From the NCBI RefSeq assembly GCF_003853415.1, contig NZ_QTPP01000004.1, forward strand, positions 186,001 through 250,000: a DNA stretch of 64,000 nucleotides, written 5' to 3'. The stretch comes from Burkholderia sp. Bp9142. GTDB lineage: Bacteria; Pseudomonadota; Gammaproteobacteria; Burkholderiales; Burkholderiaceae. Positions 46,643 to 56,397 of this stretch are shown piece after piece. Under the pieces are notes generated by a model. The model had not been told where the DNA came from. It did not search any database and was given only the letters and a program-made list of their open reading frames with translations. The first letter of the stretch is position 1. Each line of letters begins with the position of its first letter. Position numbers and translations under genes: made by a program.

Positions 46643-47791
46643 TCAGTCCTTGAGGTTGCGCAGCGGGTGCGTGTCGGGCGTCCACGGGCTGTCGAACATC
46701 GCGAGCACGTCGGCCCGGTCGATATCGGCGGTCGACTTGAAGCGCCAGACCGGCTGGTGGTCCTTGTCGACGATCAGCGCGCGCACGCCTTCGATCACGT
46801 CGCCGTGCGCAAACGTCGAACGCGTGAGGTCGAGATCGCGCCGCAGGCAATCGGCCATCGTCGCGCCACGGGCCCGTTCGACGACTTCGAGCGATACGGC
46901 CATCGACAGCGGCGACAGCTGGCTGCGCATCGCGTGGGTCGCCTTCTCGACCCATCCGTCGACGGCCGCGCAATCCTGCTCGGCGTCGAGCGACGCGAGG
47001 ATCGCACCGATGTCGGCTTGCGCGAAATGCCGATCGATCCCGGCACGCGCGTCGGCCAGCGCCGACGTGTCGGGCGTCGGCACGACCCTGTGCGCGGCAG
47101 CCGCGTCGGCCACGCACGCGACGGCCTGCGCCCCGCTGTCGATGCGCGCGCTACGCAGCGTATCGAGCAGCGCCGGCAGCGCGGCATCGGGCAGGTAGAC
47201 GTCGGCGAGCTGCGCATACAGTGCGCCGGCCGCGTCGAGCGTCGCGCCGGTCACCGCGAGATAGCGGCCGATCGCGCCCGGCGTGCGCGCGAGAAACCAG
47301 CTCATCCCGACATCCGGGAACAGGCCGATGCGCGTTTCGGGCATCGCCACCTTCGTCGAATCGGTGACGACACGCAAGCCGCCCGTATGCCGCGCCGCCT
47401 GCGAAATACCCATGCCGCCGCCCATCACGACGCCGTGCATCAGCGCGATGTACGGTTTCGGATAGGCGAAGATCGTGTGATTGAGCGTGTATTCCTCGAT
47501 GAAGAACATGTCCACCGCATCGCGGTCGCCGCGCTGCCACGCGTCGTGAAAGAAGCGCACGTCGCCGCCCGCGCAGAACGCCCGCGGATGCGGGCTGTGC
47601 ACGACGACGGCGACCACGTCGGCGTCGTCACGCCACGCGTCGAGCGCCTGCTGCATCAGGCGGATCATCCCGACCGACAGCGCGTTCAGCGCCTTCGGCC
47701 GGTTCAGTTCGAGATAGCCGATGCGGTTCGAGACATACGCGCGCACGTCGGGCTGGGCGGCGTCGGCGGAAGCGGAAGTGGAATCGGTCAT
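46643..47791 (-). CDS. Enoyl-CoA hydratase/isomerase family protein, probable 3-hydroxyisobutyryl-CoA hydrolase
   Basis: This 382-residue crotonase-fold protein is long for an enoyl-CoA hydratase and fits 3-hydroxyisobutyryl-CoA hydrolase (valine degradation). Key blocks: RPKALNALSVGMIRLM, SPHPRAFCAGGDVRFFHD (oxyanion hole), MHGVVMGGGMGISQAARHTG, and PETRIGLFPDVGMSWFLAR with catalytic Glu/Asp positions. The C-terminal extension of about 130 residues supports the hydrolase. The start is either 47791 (MTDSTS) or 47800 (MAHMTDS). It follows an SMR transporter gene by about 30 bases. Confidence 0.92.
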   Translation of the reverse strand: MTDSTSASADAAQPDVRAYVSNRIGYLELNRPKALNALSVGMIRLMQQALDAWRDDADVVAVVVHSPHPRAFCAGGDVRFFHDAWQRGDRDAVDMFFIEEYTLNHTIFAYPKPYIALMHGVVMGGGMGISQAARHTGGLRVVTDSTKVAMPETRIGLFPDVGMSWFLARTPGAIGRYLAVTGATLDAAGALYAQLADVYLPDAALPALLDTLRSARIDSGAQAVACVADAAAAHRVVPTPDTSALADARAGIDRHFAQADIGAILASLDAEQDCAAVDGWVEKATHAMRSQLSPLSMAVSLEVVERARGATMADCLRRDLDLTRSTFAHGDVIEGVRALIVDKDHQPVWRFKSTADIDRADVLAMFDSPWTPDTHPLRNLKD

Positions 47792-47822
47792 GTGAGCCAT
47801 CCGGCGTATCGCGGGCGCACGC

Positions 47823-48161
47823 TCAGTGCGCCTGCATCTTCGAGAACAGGTTCAGCACCACGACGCCCGAGACGATCAGCCCGAGGCCGATCACCGCCGG
47901 CAGGTCCGGCACCTGACGATAGAGCAGCATCGCGACGAGCGTGATCAGCACGATGCCGGCGCCCGACCACACCGCATAGATGATGCCGACGGGCATCGTG
48001 CGCAGCGTGAGCGACAGACAGTAGAACGCGATGCCGTAACCGGCCACGACGAGCGCCGACGGCCAGAAGCGTGTGAAGCCGTCCGCCGCGCGCAGCGCGG
48101 ACGTGCCGATCACTTCCGCGACGATCGCGATCGCGAGCCATGCGTAACCCGGAAGCTGCAT
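47823..48161 (-). CDS. Small multidrug resistance (SMR) family transporter
   Basis: This 112-residue four-helix protein has the essential membrane glutamate, Glu16, in [20 protein letters not shown], and [20 protein letters not shown] in helix 3. Typical SMR exporters (EmrE/QacE/SugE) expel cationic drugs or guanidinium in exchange for protons. The [17 protein letters not shown] form suggests the QacE/EmrE side rather than Gdx. Probably co-transcribed with the UPF0303 gene 3 bases upstream. Confidence 0.94.
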   Translation of the reverse strand: MQLPGYAWLAIAIVAEVIGTSALRAADGFTRFWPSALVVAGYGIAFYCLSLTLRTMPVGIIYAVWSGAGIVLITLVAMLLYRQVPDLPAVIGLGLIVSGVVVLNLFSKMQAH

Positions 48162-48164
48162 CGC

Positions 48165-48662
48165 TCAGCTCCTCGCAAGCGCCAGCACGGCATAGTCCTG
48201 CCCGAGTTCGGCGCACAGCGCTTCGACGACGAACTCGTGATCCGCGCGCTGCGGCAGCCCCGATGCCGTGATCGAGCCGATCACGCCGGCCCCCGCGACG
48301 GTCAGCGGAAACGCGCCGCCGTGCGGCGAATACTCGGAGACCGGCAGCCCGTGCTTGTCCGCGAGCGTGGCGCCGGCCTGCTGCATGCGCAAGCCGATCG
48401 CATACGAGCTGCGGCGGAAATGCGCGACGACATTGCGCTTGCGGCGCACCCAGTCGGCGTTGTCGGGCGTCGCGCCGGCGAGCGCCGCGTAGAACAGCGG
48501 CTGGCCGAACGTGACGATGTCGATCGCGATCGCGTGACCGCGCGAGGTCGCGAGCGCATGCATCCGGTTGCCGAGCGCCCAGGCACGAGCCGGGTCGAAA
48601 TGGGGAAACACGAGCGCCTGTTCCTGAGCGCCGATCGATTGCAGATCGTGAGCGATGTCCAT
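48165..48662 (-). CDS. UPF0303 (HbpS/GlcG-like heme-degrading domain) protein
   Basis: This 165-residue protein starts [20 protein letters not shown] and follows UPF0303/DUF336: [40 protein letters not shown] and [16 protein letters not shown]. Related HbpS/GlcG domains bind heme or act as small-ligand sensors, but this subfamily's function is unproven. ATG at 48662. Confidence 0.9.
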   Translation of the reverse strand: MDIAHDLQSIGAQEQALVFPHFDPARAWALGNRMHALATSRGHAIAIDIVTFGQPLFYAALAGATPDNADWVRRKRNVVAHFRRSSYAIGLRMQQAGATLADKHGLPVSEYSPHGGAFPLTVAGAGVIGSITASGLPQRADHEFVVEALCAELGQDYAVLALARS

Positions 48663-48832
48663 GAATCCGTCGATGCAGTAGTGAGTGGTGCAACGGCACC
48701 GACGCAATTCGCGCACGACTCCGCTGCAGGAATGAACCGCACATGCAAACCGCTCGATTCTAGCGCACGCGCCTGCCGTACCGGCCCTACAAGGGCCCCG
48801 CCCGTGATTGCATCGCGATTGTGAGAAAGTGC

Positions 48833-48861
48833 TTGCAAGCATTCGGGTTAGTCCATATAAT
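48833..48861 (+). promoter_or_regulatory. Sigma-70 promoter of the initiator tRNA gene
   Basis: TTGCAA (48833-48838), a 17-base spacer and a perfect TATAAT (48856-48861) stand 16 bases before the tRNA. Confidence 0.88.
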
Positions 48862-48877
48862 TCATTTCTTCGACGGA

Positions 48878-48954
<77 letters not shown>

Positions 48955-48970
48955 ACGTCCCGATTCATGC

Positions 48971-49006
48971 AAAAAGCCCGGCCCTGCGCCGGGCTTTTTG
49001 TTTTTT
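48971..49006 (+). terminator. Terminator of tRNA-fMet
   Basis: AAAAAGCCCGGC (48971-48982) pairs with GCCGGGCTTTTT (48988-48999), followed by GTTTTTT. Confidence 0.9.
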
Positions 49007-49126
49007 CGCGCCCGATCCCGCGCACCGCACGTTGCGCTGCGCGCGGCACGCCGCACACACGCGGTCGCGTTCGAGAATGCCTCGCCCCGGTGATACACTC
49101 GCATCACCTCGTCCCTTCCACTCGTC

Positions 49127-49672
49127 ATGAAATTCTGCTCCGTCTGCGGTCACGAAGTCATCGCGCGCATTCCTCCGGGCGACAACCGCGAGCGCTTCAT
49201 CTGCGATCACTGCGGCACGATCCATTACCAGAATCCGCGCAACGTGGTGGGCACGGTACCGGTCTGGGGCGATCAGGTCCTGCTGTGCCGCCGCGCGATC
49301 GAACCGCGCTACGGATTCTGGACGCTGCCGGCGGGCTTCATGGAAATGGGCGAGACGACGGCCGAAGCCGCCGCGCGCGAAACGCTCGAGGAAGCCGGCG
49401 CGCGCGTCGAGGTGCAGAATCTGTTCACGCTGCTCAACGTGCCGCACGTGCATCAGGTCCATCTGTTCTATCTGGCGCGGCTCACCGATCCGGCTTACGA
49501 GGCCGGCGAGGAAAGCCTCGAAGTCAAGCTGTTCGACGAAGCCGACATTCCGTGGGACGAGATCGCGTTCCCGACCGTCAGCCAGACCCTGCGCTTCTTC
49601 TTCGCCGATCGCGCCGCCGGCGACTATGGCGTGCATACCGGCGATATCTTCCGCTCGCTGCGCAACGGCTGA
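49127..49672 (+). CDS. Nudix hydrolase with zinc ribbon
   Basis: This 181-residue protein has an N-terminal zinc ribbon (C4-x2-C7 and C26-x2-C29) and a perfect Nudix box (G-x5-E-x7-RE-x2-EE-x-G) in the stretch starting [13 protein letters not shown]. Members hydrolyse nucleoside diphosphates linked to another moiety; the ribbon relates it to NudC-type and ADP-ribose pyrophosphatases. The start at 49127 gives [11 protein letters not shown]. aat follows after 11 bases. Confidence 0.93.
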   Translation: MKFCSVCGHEVIARIPPGDNRERFICDHCGTIHYQNPRNVVGTVPVWGDQVLLCRRAIEPRYGFWTLPAGFMEMGETTAEAAARETLEEAGARVEVQNLFTLLNVPHVHQVHLFYLARLTDPAYEAGEESLEVKLFDEADIPWDEIAFPTVSQTLRFFFADRAAGDYGVHTGDIFRSLRNG

Positions 49673-49683
49673 GCCCGCGCCCC

Positions 49684-50448
49684 ATGGTCCCCTGGCTCGG
49701 CCCGGACGATCCGTTTCCGCCCATTGAACGCGCGCTCGGTCCTGCAACCGGCGCGCCGGGGCTGCTCGCCGCGAGTGCCGACCTGCTGCCGTCGCGCCTG
49801 ATCGACGCCTACCTGCGCGGCATCTTCCCGTGGTATTCGGATGGCCAGCCCGTGCTGTGGTGGAGCCCCGACCCGCGGATGATCCTCGCACCGGCCGAAT
49901 TCAAGGTATCCCCATCGCTGCGCAAGACGCTCAGGCGCGTGCTGCGCGACCCGACGTGGGAAGTGCGCGTCGATCATGACTTTCCGGGCGTGATGCGCGC
50001 GTGCGCGCAGGCGCCGCGCCGCGGGCAGCGCGGCACCTGGATCACGGCCGAGATCATCGACGCGTATACATCGCTCTACCGGTCCGGCAACGCGCACAGC
50101 ATCGAGACGTGGCACGACGGGCGCCGCGTCGGCGGCCTCTACGGCGTCGCGTTCGGGCGGATGTTCTTCGGCGAGTCGATGTACGCCGACGCCACCGATG
50201 CGTCGAAGATCGCGCTGGCGACGCTCGTCGCCCACCTTCGCGAGCAGGGGCTGGAGATGATAGACTGCCAGCAGAATACGTCGCATCTAGCGTCGCTCGG
50301 CGGCCGCGAGATCGCACGCAAGGCCTTTGTCGCTCACGTGCGCCGCGCGGTAGCCGAACCGCCGATTCCGTGGCAGTTCGACAAGCGCGTGCTCGCCGCG
50401 CTGACGGGCCCCGCCGAAACGGCGGCGCCCTCCGGGACCGAGCGCTAG
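49684..50448 (+). CDS. aat: Leucyl/phenylalanyl-tRNA-protein transferase
   Basis: This 254-residue enzyme attaches Leu or Phe to N-terminal Arg/Lys of proteins, making them ClpS/ClpAP substrates (N-end rule). Family blocks: [52 protein letters not shown] and [17 protein letters not shown]. Bpt, the companion transferase, follows. Confidence 0.96.
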   Translation: MVPWLGPDDPFPPIERALGPATGAPGLLAASADLLPSRLIDAYLRGIFPWYSDGQPVLWWSPDPRMILAPAEFKVSPSLRKTLRRVLRDPTWEVRVDHDFPGVMRACAQAPRRGQRGTWITAEIIDAYTSLYRSGNAHSIETWHDGRRVGGLYGVAFGRMFFGESMYADATDASKIALATLVAHLREQGLEMIDCQQNTSHLASLGGREIARKAFVAHVRRAVAEPPIPWQFDKRVLAALTGPAETAAPSGTER

Positions 50449-50481
50449 CGCGGCACTCCCTCCCTGCATCGAGAGCTGCCC

Positions 50482-51312
50482 ATGACTCACCCGACTGAGC
50501 TGCCGCTTTCACCGCTTTCGGCGCTGCAATTCTATGCAACGGCGCCCTATCCGTGCAGCTATCTGGACGGCCGCATCGCGCGCTCGCAAGTCGCGACGCC
50601 GAGCCACCTGATCAACTCCGACATCTATACCGAGCTCGTCAAGGCAGGCTTCCGGCGCTCGGGCGTGTTCACCTACCGCCCGTACTGCGACGGCTGCCGT
50701 GCCTGCGTACCGGTGCGGGTGCCGGTCTGCGCGTTCACGCCGTCGCGCACGCAGCGCCGGATGTGGAAGCGGCACCGCGCGCTCGTCGCGACGGTCTCGC
50801 CGCTGCACTACGACGAGGAGCACTACGCGCTCTACATGCGCTACCAGTCCGCGCGCCACGCGGGCGGCGGCATGGACCGCGACAGCCGTGACCAGTACGA
50901 GCAGTTCCTGCTGCAGAGCCGGATCAATTCGCGCCTCGTCGAATTCCGCGACCTCGACGCGCCGGGCGGCGAACCCGGCAAGCTGCGCATGGTCAGCATG
51001 ATCGACATCCTCGGCGACGGACTGTCGTCGGTCTACACGTTCTTCGAACCCGACGACCAGCACACGAGCTACGGCACCTACAACATCCTGTGGCAGATCG
51101 AGCAGGCGAAGAGCCTCGGCCTGCCGTACGTGTATCTCGGCTACTGGATCCGCGAGAGCCCGAAGATGGCCTACAAGGCGAACTTCCATCCGCTCGAAGG
51201 ATTGCTCGACGGCCGCTGGAAAATCCTCGATCCCGAGCGGGTCGACCTGCCGCCGGTCGACGCGGCACTGGCCCGCGCACCGCTGCCGGGCGGACATTCC
51301 GGGTCGGGTTGA
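50482..51312 (+). CDS. bpt: Aspartate/glutamate leucyltransferase (Bpt)
   Basis: This 276-residue bacterial ATE1-like transferase adds Leu to N-terminal Asp/Glu for the N-end rule. It has the N-terminal [15 protein letters not shown] cysteine motif and the later [20 protein letters not shown] and [20 protein letters not shown]. The aat-bpt pair forms one unit that feeds the ClpS pathway. Confidence 0.96.
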   Translation: MTHPTELPLSPLSALQFYATAPYPCSYLDGRIARSQVATPSHLINSDIYTELVKAGFRRSGVFTYRPYCDGCRACVPVRVPVCAFTPSRTQRRMWKRHRALVATVSPLHYDEEHYALYMRYQSARHAGGGMDRDSRDQYEQFLLQSRINSRLVEFRDLDAPGGEPGKLRMVSMIDILGDGLSSVYTFFEPDDQHTSYGTYNILWQIEQAKSLGLPYVYLGYWIRESPKMAYKANFHPLEGLLDGRWKILDPERVDLPPVDAALARAPLPGGHSGSG

Positions 51313-51492
51313 CGGGCCGCTCCCGCGGCGCGGCTTCGCGCCTGCAACGGGCACCGTTTCCGCCCATGCACGCGCCGCCGCACCGCACGAGAAGCGCCGC
51401 CGCCGGCGCGTGCGAGGCGAAGCCCGCCCTTGCCGCGCAACTCCCGGTAAAATAGCGGGTTGTCATTCATTCCGGCCGTCCGCCCAATTCCC

Positions 51493-52530
51493 GTGTTCAG
51501 TTCCCTCTATCCGCTGGCCCGCGCATCCCTGTTCAAGATGGATGCGGAAGACGCTCACCACCTCACGCTGCGCGCGCTCGGCGCGGCCGGCCGCACGGGC
51601 CTCGCCTGCGCGCTGTCGGCTCGCGTGCCCGATGCGCCGCGCACCGTGATGGGGCTCACGTTCCGCAACCCCGTCGGTCTCGCCGCCGGCCTCGACAAGG
51701 ACGGCGCCGCCATCGACGGCCTCGCCTCGCTCGGCTTCGGCTTCATCGAGGTCGGCACGGTCACGCCGCGCCCGCAGCCGGGCAATCCGCGCCCGCGGAT
51801 GTTCCGCCTGCCGCAGGCCGAAGCGCTGATCAACCGGATGGGCTTCAACAACCACGGCGTCGACCAGTTCGTGAAGAACGTCCAGGCGGCCCGTTATCGC
51901 GGCATCCTCGGCCTGAACATCGGCAAGAATGCCGACACGCCGATCGAGCGCGCCGCGGAAGACTATCTCTACTGCCTCGAGCGCGTGTACCCGTTCGCGA
52001 GCTACGTGACGATCAACATTTCGTCGCCGAACACGAAGAACCTGCGCCAGTTGCAGGGCGCGGGCGAACTCGACGCGCTGCTCGCCGCGCTGAAGGACAA
52101 GCAGCAGCGTCTCGCCGATCTCCACGGCAAGCTCGTGCCGCTCGCGCTGAAGATCGCCCCCGATCTCGACGACGAACAGGTGAAGGAAATCGCCGACACG
52201 CTGCTGCGCCACAAGATCGAGGCGGTCATCGCCACCAACACGACGCTGTCGCGCGCGGCCGTGCAGGGCCTGCCGCACGCGGACGAAGCCGGCGGCCTGT
52301 CGGGCCGTCCGGTGTTCGACGCATCGAACGAAGTGATCCGCAAGCTGCATGCCGAAGTCGGCAGCGCGGTGCCGATCATCGGCGTGGGCGGCATTTTCTC
52401 GGGCGAGGACGCGCGCGTGAAGCTCGCGGCCGGCGCATCGCTCGTCCAGCTTTACACGGGCTTCATCTATCGCGGCCCCGCGCTCGTGGCCGAATGCGTG
52501 AAGGCCATCGCGCGCGAACGCACCGCGTAA
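51493..52530 (+). CDS. pyrD: Dihydroorotate dehydrogenase (quinone), class 2
   Basis: This 345-residue membrane-associated flavoenzyme makes orotate in pyrimidine synthesis and passes electrons to quinone. It has the N-terminal membrane-contact helix ([20 protein letters not shown]), the class 2 catalytic Ser in [16 protein letters not shown] and FMN-binding [15 protein letters not shown] prefer the GTG at 51493 ([10 protein letters not shown] follows); the frame extends to a TTG at 51460 but that part is not family-like. No strong ribosome site precedes either. Confidence 0.95.
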   Translation: MFSSLYPLARASLFKMDAEDAHHLTLRALGAAGRTGLACALSARVPDAPRTVMGLTFRNPVGLAAGLDKDGAAIDGLASLGFGFIEVGTVTPRPQPGNPRPRMFRLPQAEALINRMGFNNHGVDQFVKNVQAARYRGILGLNIGKNADTPIERAAEDYLYCLERVYPFASYVTINISSPNTKNLRQLQGAGELDALLAALKDKQQRLADLHGKLVPLALKIAPDLDDEQVKEIADTLLRHKIEAVIATNTTLSRAAVQGLPHADEAGGLSGRPVFDASNEVIRKLHAEVGSAVPIIGVGGIFSGEDARVKLAAGASLVQLYTGFIYRGPALVAECVKAIARERTA

Positions 52531-52552
52531 TATAGCCATAAACAAACGATAT

Positions 52553-52581
52553 TTCGTGGTCGATTGTATTTTTGCTATGAT
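52553..52581 (+). promoter_or_regulatory. Probable promoter of the binding-protein gene
   Basis: TATGAT (52576-52581) with a poor -35 (TTCGTG at 52553) 17 bases upstream, in an AT-rich island between pyrD and the ABC gene. A weak -35 suggests activator dependence. Confidence 0.4.
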
Positions 52582-52632
52582 CGATCCCACTGTCAGAATC
52601 AAGCGCCCCACTGGGGCAAGGAAGCTCACACG

Positions 52633-53427
52633 ATGAAAATTTCGCTGCTGAAGAAGCTGCTGGTCGCCGGCCTGATCGGCACGTCGTTCGCCGCCGCCAC
52701 CGCACATGCGGCCGACCTCCTCGACCAGGTGAAGCAACGCGGCACGCTGCGCGTCGGCCTCGAAGGCACGTTCCCGCCGTTCAACTCGAAGAACCCGCAA
52801 GGCGAACTCGTCGGCTTCGACGTCGACATCGCGAAGGCCGTCGCCGCGAAGCTCGGCGTGAAGGCCGAATTCGTCACGACCGAATGGAGCGGCATCATCG
52901 CGGGCCTGCAGGCCGGCAAGTTCGACGTGATTTCCAACCAGGTCGGCATCACCGACAAGCGCAAGGAAACGCTCGACTTCTCGCCCGCGTACACGTATTC
53001 GTCCGCGCAGCTGATCCAGCGCAAGGACGACACGCGCCAATTCAAGTCGCTCGAAGACCTGAAGGGCAAGAAGCTCGGCGTCGCGCTCGGTACGAACTAC
53101 ATGGACATGGCGAAGTCGGTTCCCGGCATCGACGTGAAGACGTACCCGGGCGCGCCCGAGTACCTGCGCGACCTCGCGGCCGGCCGCCTCGATGCGGCAC
53201 TGAACGACCGCCTGATGCTCGCGTACCTGACGAAGAACTCGCAACTGCCGCTGCGCCCGGGCGCGAACGTCGGCTCGGCGAATCCGTCGGGCATCCCGTT
53301 CAAGAAGGGCAATCCGAAGTTCCAGAAGGCAATCGACGACGCGATGGCGCAGCTCGAAGCCGACGGCACGTTCACGAAGATCTCGGACAAGTGGTTCGGC
53401 ATCGACGTGACGAAGCCGATCAAGTAA
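52633..53427 (+). CDS. Amino-acid ABC transporter binding protein, cystine type
   Basis: This 264-residue periplasmic protein has a signal peptide (MKISLLKKLLVAGLIGTSFA, cleavage near AHA-A). The fold is SBP family 3: GTLRVGLEGTFPPFNSKNPQ, GELVGFDVDIAKAVAAKLGV, and DVISNQVGITDKRKETLDFS. The last resembles TcyJ/FliY cystine-binding proteins. A partner permease follows; the ATPase is not in the window's immediate neighbourhood. Confidence 0.92.
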   Translation: MKISLLKKLLVAGLIGTSFAAATAHAADLLDQVKQRGTLRVGLEGTFPPFNSKNPQGELVGFDVDIAKAVAAKLGVKAEFVTTEWSGIIAGLQAGKFDVISNQVGITDKRKETLDFSPAYTYSSAQLIQRKDDTRQFKSLEDLKGKKLGVALGTNYMDMAKSVPGIDVKTYPGAPEYLRDLAAGRLDAALNDRLMLAYLTKNSQLPLRPGANVGSANPSGIPFKKGNPKFQKAIDDAMAQLEADGTFTKISDKWFGIDVTKPIK

Positions 53428-53461
53428 GCACGCCTCTGTTTCCCGCCTGACGGCGGGCCGG

Positions 53462-53498
53462 AAAGGGCGGCATCCGAAACGATGCCGCCCTTTGTTTT
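53462..53498 (+). terminator. Hairpin between binding protein and permease genes
   Basis: AAAGGGCGGCATC (53462-53474) pairs with GATGCCGCCCTTT (53481-53493), followed by GTTTT. It would leave the binding protein more strongly expressed than the permease. Confidence 0.85.
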
Positions 53499-53549
53499 AC
53501 CGGTCCGGTTTATGATTGCGCTTTCGCGCACGCATCCGATTCGTATTCC

Positions 53550-54242
53550 ATGTCGACAACGTCCCTGCTCGTCCAATCGCTGCCGGTGCTCGCCCAAGGT
53601 GCCGTACTGACCGTCAAGTTCGCCGTGCTGTCGATGGTGTTCGGCCTGTTCGGCGCCGTCGTGCTCGCGATGATGGGCATCCGGCAAAGCGAACCGCTCG
53701 AAGGCTTCGAACGCATCTGGGTCAACGCGCTCGCGTGGCTCGCGCGCACATACGTGAGCCTGATGCGCGGCACGCCGCTGCTCGTGCAGATCTTCGTGAT
53801 CTATTACGGGCTGCCGAGCCTCGGCATCTCGCTCGATCCGACGCCGGCCGGCGTCATCGCGCTATCCGCGAACGTCGCCGCTTACATGTCCGAAAGCATG
53901 CGCGGCGCGATCAACGGGATCGCGCGCGGCCAATGGCTGGCCGCATACAGCCTCGGGCTGTCGTGGGGCCAGACGCTGCGCTTCGTGATCGGCCCTCAGG
54001 CGCTGCGCATCGCCGTGCCGAGCCTGTCGAACAGCCTGATCAGCCTGATCAAGGACACGTCGCTCGTATCCGTGATCACCGTGACCGAGCTGCTGCGCAG
54101 CGCGCAGGAAGTGATCGCGGCGACCTACCAGCCGTTGCCGCTGTACCTCGCCGCCGCCGCGGTCTACTGGGTGCTGTGCCAGATCCTCGAATGGGTCCAG
54201 CGCTGGTACGAACAGCGCCTGTCGCTGCCCGCGCGGCACTGA
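53550..54242 (+). CDS. Amino-acid ABC transporter permease, cystine type
   Basis: This 230-residue HisMQ-type permease has four to five helices, MRGTPLLVQIFVIYYGLPSL and the ABC-facing loop AYSLGLSWGQTLRFVIGPQA, with SLISLIKDTSLVSVITVTEL. It is the partner of the binding protein upstream. Cystine is the likely substrate by family resemblance. No ATPase gene follows, so one must be encoded elsewhere. Confidence 0.92.
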   Translation: MSTTSLLVQSLPVLAQGAVLTVKFAVLSMVFGLFGAVVLAMMGIRQSEPLEGFERIWVNALAWLARTYVSLMRGTPLLVQIFVIYYGLPSLGISLDPTPAGVIALSANVAAYMSESMRGAINGIARGQWLAAYSLGLSWGQTLRFVIGPQALRIAVPSLSNSLISLIKDTSLVSVITVTELLRSAQEVIAATYQPLPLYLAAAAVYWVLCQILEWVQRWYEQRLSLPARH

Positions 54243-54309
54243 GCACGTTGCCTCTCTCGCCGGGCCGCGGATGCGCGCCCGGCCCCTTCCTTCCTGCCTA
54301 CTCGCCCGC

Positions 54310-55296
54310 CTACTCGCCCGGATAGCGCACGCCGAGCGCCGCGCGTGCCGCATCGGTCATCGCGATCATCTGTCGTGAATGGTCGTGCGTCATGATCGGG
54401 CTTTCGAGCTCGCCCGCGCGCAGCAGATCGCAGAAATGCGCGGTCTCGTAGTTCAGGCCGCCGCCGTCGACCGGCGCATCGAGTTCGACGCTACGCCCGT
54501 CGGCATAGCGAATCGTCGCCCGCGCAGGGTTCCACCACTTCTCGTGAATCGTCACGTGTCCGCCCGCCGCCGCGAGCAGCGCGTCGCCGCGCCCCATCAC
54601 GTCGAGCCCGCAAAAGAGCTGCGCGATGCCGCCGTTCGCGTGGCGGCTGTTCAGGCTCGCGAATACGTCGACGCCCGTCGCGCCGACGCGCCCGAGCGTC
54701 TGCACGTCGCGTGCGGCACCGAGCCAGTCGACCGCGAGAAACGCTTCGTAGATCCCGATGTCGAGCAGCGCGCCGCCGGCACGATCGAGACGATAGACCG
54801 AATGATCGCCAGGCACCGACGACGACGCGCAGCCCGCGCGCACGAGCCGGATCTCGCCGATCGGGTCGTCATGCAGGTGCGCACGCAACTGACGGTACAA
54901 CGGAAAGAACGGCGGCTTCATCGCTTCCATGAAGAGCCGTCCGGCAGCGCGCGCCGCATCCAGCACCGCGTCGAGTTGCGCCGCGTTCAGCGTCGCCGGC
55001 TTTTCGCACAGCACGGCCTTGCCGGCGCCGAGCGCCGCCTGCGCGTAGTACGCGTGACTGTCGTGGAGGGTCGCGATGTAGATCGCGTCGATGTCGCTCG
55101 CGAGAAGTGCATCGAGGCTGGCGGCAGGCGTGCCGCCGCAGCCTTCGCAGAAGGCGGTTGCCGCGTCGGCGCGGCGTGCCCACACGCCGGCGAGCACGGC
55201 ACCGGGCACGTGGGCGAGGCTTTGCGCGAAACGGCATGCAATGCTGCCAGCGCCGATGATGCCGAAGCGCACCGGGCGGTTGTCGAGGTCGTTCAT
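54310..55296 (-). CDS. Gfo/Idh/MocA-family oxidoreductase
   Basis: This 328-residue NAD(P)-dependent dehydrogenase has the dinucleotide motif FGIIGAGSIACRFAQSL, the EKP motif (VLCEKPAT) and the C-terminal domain with GGALLDIGIYEAFLAVDWLG. Substrates of the family are sugars, inositol or diols. GGAAG precedes the ATG at 55296. A GntR-type regulator lies just upstream. Confidence 0.92.
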   Translation of the reverse strand: MNDLDNRPVRFGIIGAGSIACRFAQSLAHVPGAVLAGVWARRADAATAFCEGCGGTPAASLDALLASDIDAIYIATLHDSHAYYAQAALGAGKAVLCEKPATLNAAQLDAVLDAARAAGRLFMEAMKPPFFPLYRQLRAHLHDDPIGEIRLVRAGCASSSVPGDHSVYRLDRAGGALLDIGIYEAFLAVDWLGAARDVQTLGRVGATGVDVFASLNSRHANGGIAQLFCGLDVMGRGDALLAAAGGHVTIHEKWWNPARATIRYADGRSVELDAPVDGGGLNYETAHFCDLLRAGELESPIMTHDHSRQMIAMTDAARAALGVRYPGE

Positions 55297-55397
55297 CCGG
55301 ATCTTCCGTGTCGGTCGTATGACGGTGGCCGGCACGCTGCCGGCCGGCCGTCATGATAAACGGCTCGCCGGCTCACGAATAAGCGACGCGTGCGAAT

Positions 55398-56114
55398 TCA
55401 GGCGCGTACGGGCACGTCGACGGAGAAATCGCGCGATATCTCGTCGGCGCTGAAATCGATCAGGGCGAGCGACGCCGCTTCGGCTTCGCGCGGATCGCGA
55501 CGTTCGATCGCATCGACGACGCGCGCATGCGCCTTGACCGCGATGTCGTGCGCACCATCCTTCTGCACGACGCGCGGATTCACGAGCCGCACCGCACCGC
55601 GCACGATCGCCGCCATCTGCTGGAAGAACTGGTTGCCGCTCGCCTGGACGATCCGCGTGTGCAGCAGTTCGTCCGCCGTGTCGTAGCCGGGGTCGCCCGG
55701 TTGCAACACCTTGAACGCGTCAAACGCCTCGCGGATGCCCGCAATGTCGACGGCCGTCGCACGGACCGCCGCCTGCGCGGTCGCGCGCGGTTCGATCAGC
55801 ATCCGGAATTCGATGACGTCGCGCATGAACTGCGGATCCGGCTTCGCGCGAAACCGCCAGCTCACCACGTCCTCATCGATCATGCGCCAGTCGCGCATCG
55901 GTCGAACGCGCGTGCCGACTTTCGGACGCACGTCGAGCATGTCGCGCGCAAGCAACATCGATAATGCTTCGCGCATCACCGTACGGCTCACATCGAACTC
56001 TTTCGATAGCACGTCCTGTGGCGGCAGAATGCCGCCGTACTTGTCTTCGACGATACCTTCGACAAGCCCATCCATCACTTTGGCGACCAGTGACCGGTCT
56101 TTGCCCTGCTCCAT
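55398..56114 (-). CDS. GntR-family regulator, FadR (FCD) subfamily
   Basis: This 238-residue regulator has an N-terminal winged helix (GGILPPQDVLSKEFDVSRTV, MREALSMLLARDML) and a C-terminal all-helical FCD domain (EFRMLIEPRATAQAAVRATA) that usually binds carboxylates or sugar acids through a metal. It is about 100 bases upstream of the Gfo/Idh gene and likely controls it. Confidence 0.93.
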   Translation of the reverse strand: MEQGKDRSLVAKVMDGLVEGIVEDKYGGILPPQDVLSKEFDVSRTVMREALSMLLARDMLDVRPKVGTRVRPMRDWRMIDEDVVSWRFRAKPDPQFMRDVIEFRMLIEPRATAQAAVRATAVDIAGIREAFDAFKVLQPGDPGYDTADELLHTRIVQASGNQFFQQMAAIVRGAVRLVNPRVVQKDGAHDIAVKAHARVVDAIERRDPREAEAASLALIDFSADEISRDFSVDVPVRA

Positions 56115-56281
56115 GACACCTCCCCGTGCGTCGATTTGCGAACACCTGCTCCGCAGTTCCGCCGGCCCTGGTTACGACTGTTCTTATGATCTATAAGTTG
56201 ATGAGTTCGAGGATATTTCGCTATCTGGTAAACACCTGACAGGGTTATCCCTCTTTTTGACGGGGTGATTTATAAGGCTTC

Positions 56282-56317
56282 AAAAAAAGCCCGGAAAGCG
56301 CTCTGCGCTTGCCGGGC
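56282..56317 (-). terminator. Terminator after rpiA
   Basis: GCCCGG/CCGGGC outer and AAGCG/CGCTT inner stems (56289-56317) with CTCTG loop; minus strand continues into TTTTTTT. About 80 bases past the rpiA stop. Confidence 0.9.
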
Positions 56318-56397
56318 CGCGATTTTTGCCAAATTTAAACATGCAATCCATTACGGCATCCTGACGCCATTACGGACTGCTTCTCATTCAGTTGTGA

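Noticed and set aside
47788-48744. Minus-strand frame overlapping the SMR and UPF0303 genes
   Set aside because: It runs out of frame through two recognised genes and is Arg-rich throughout.
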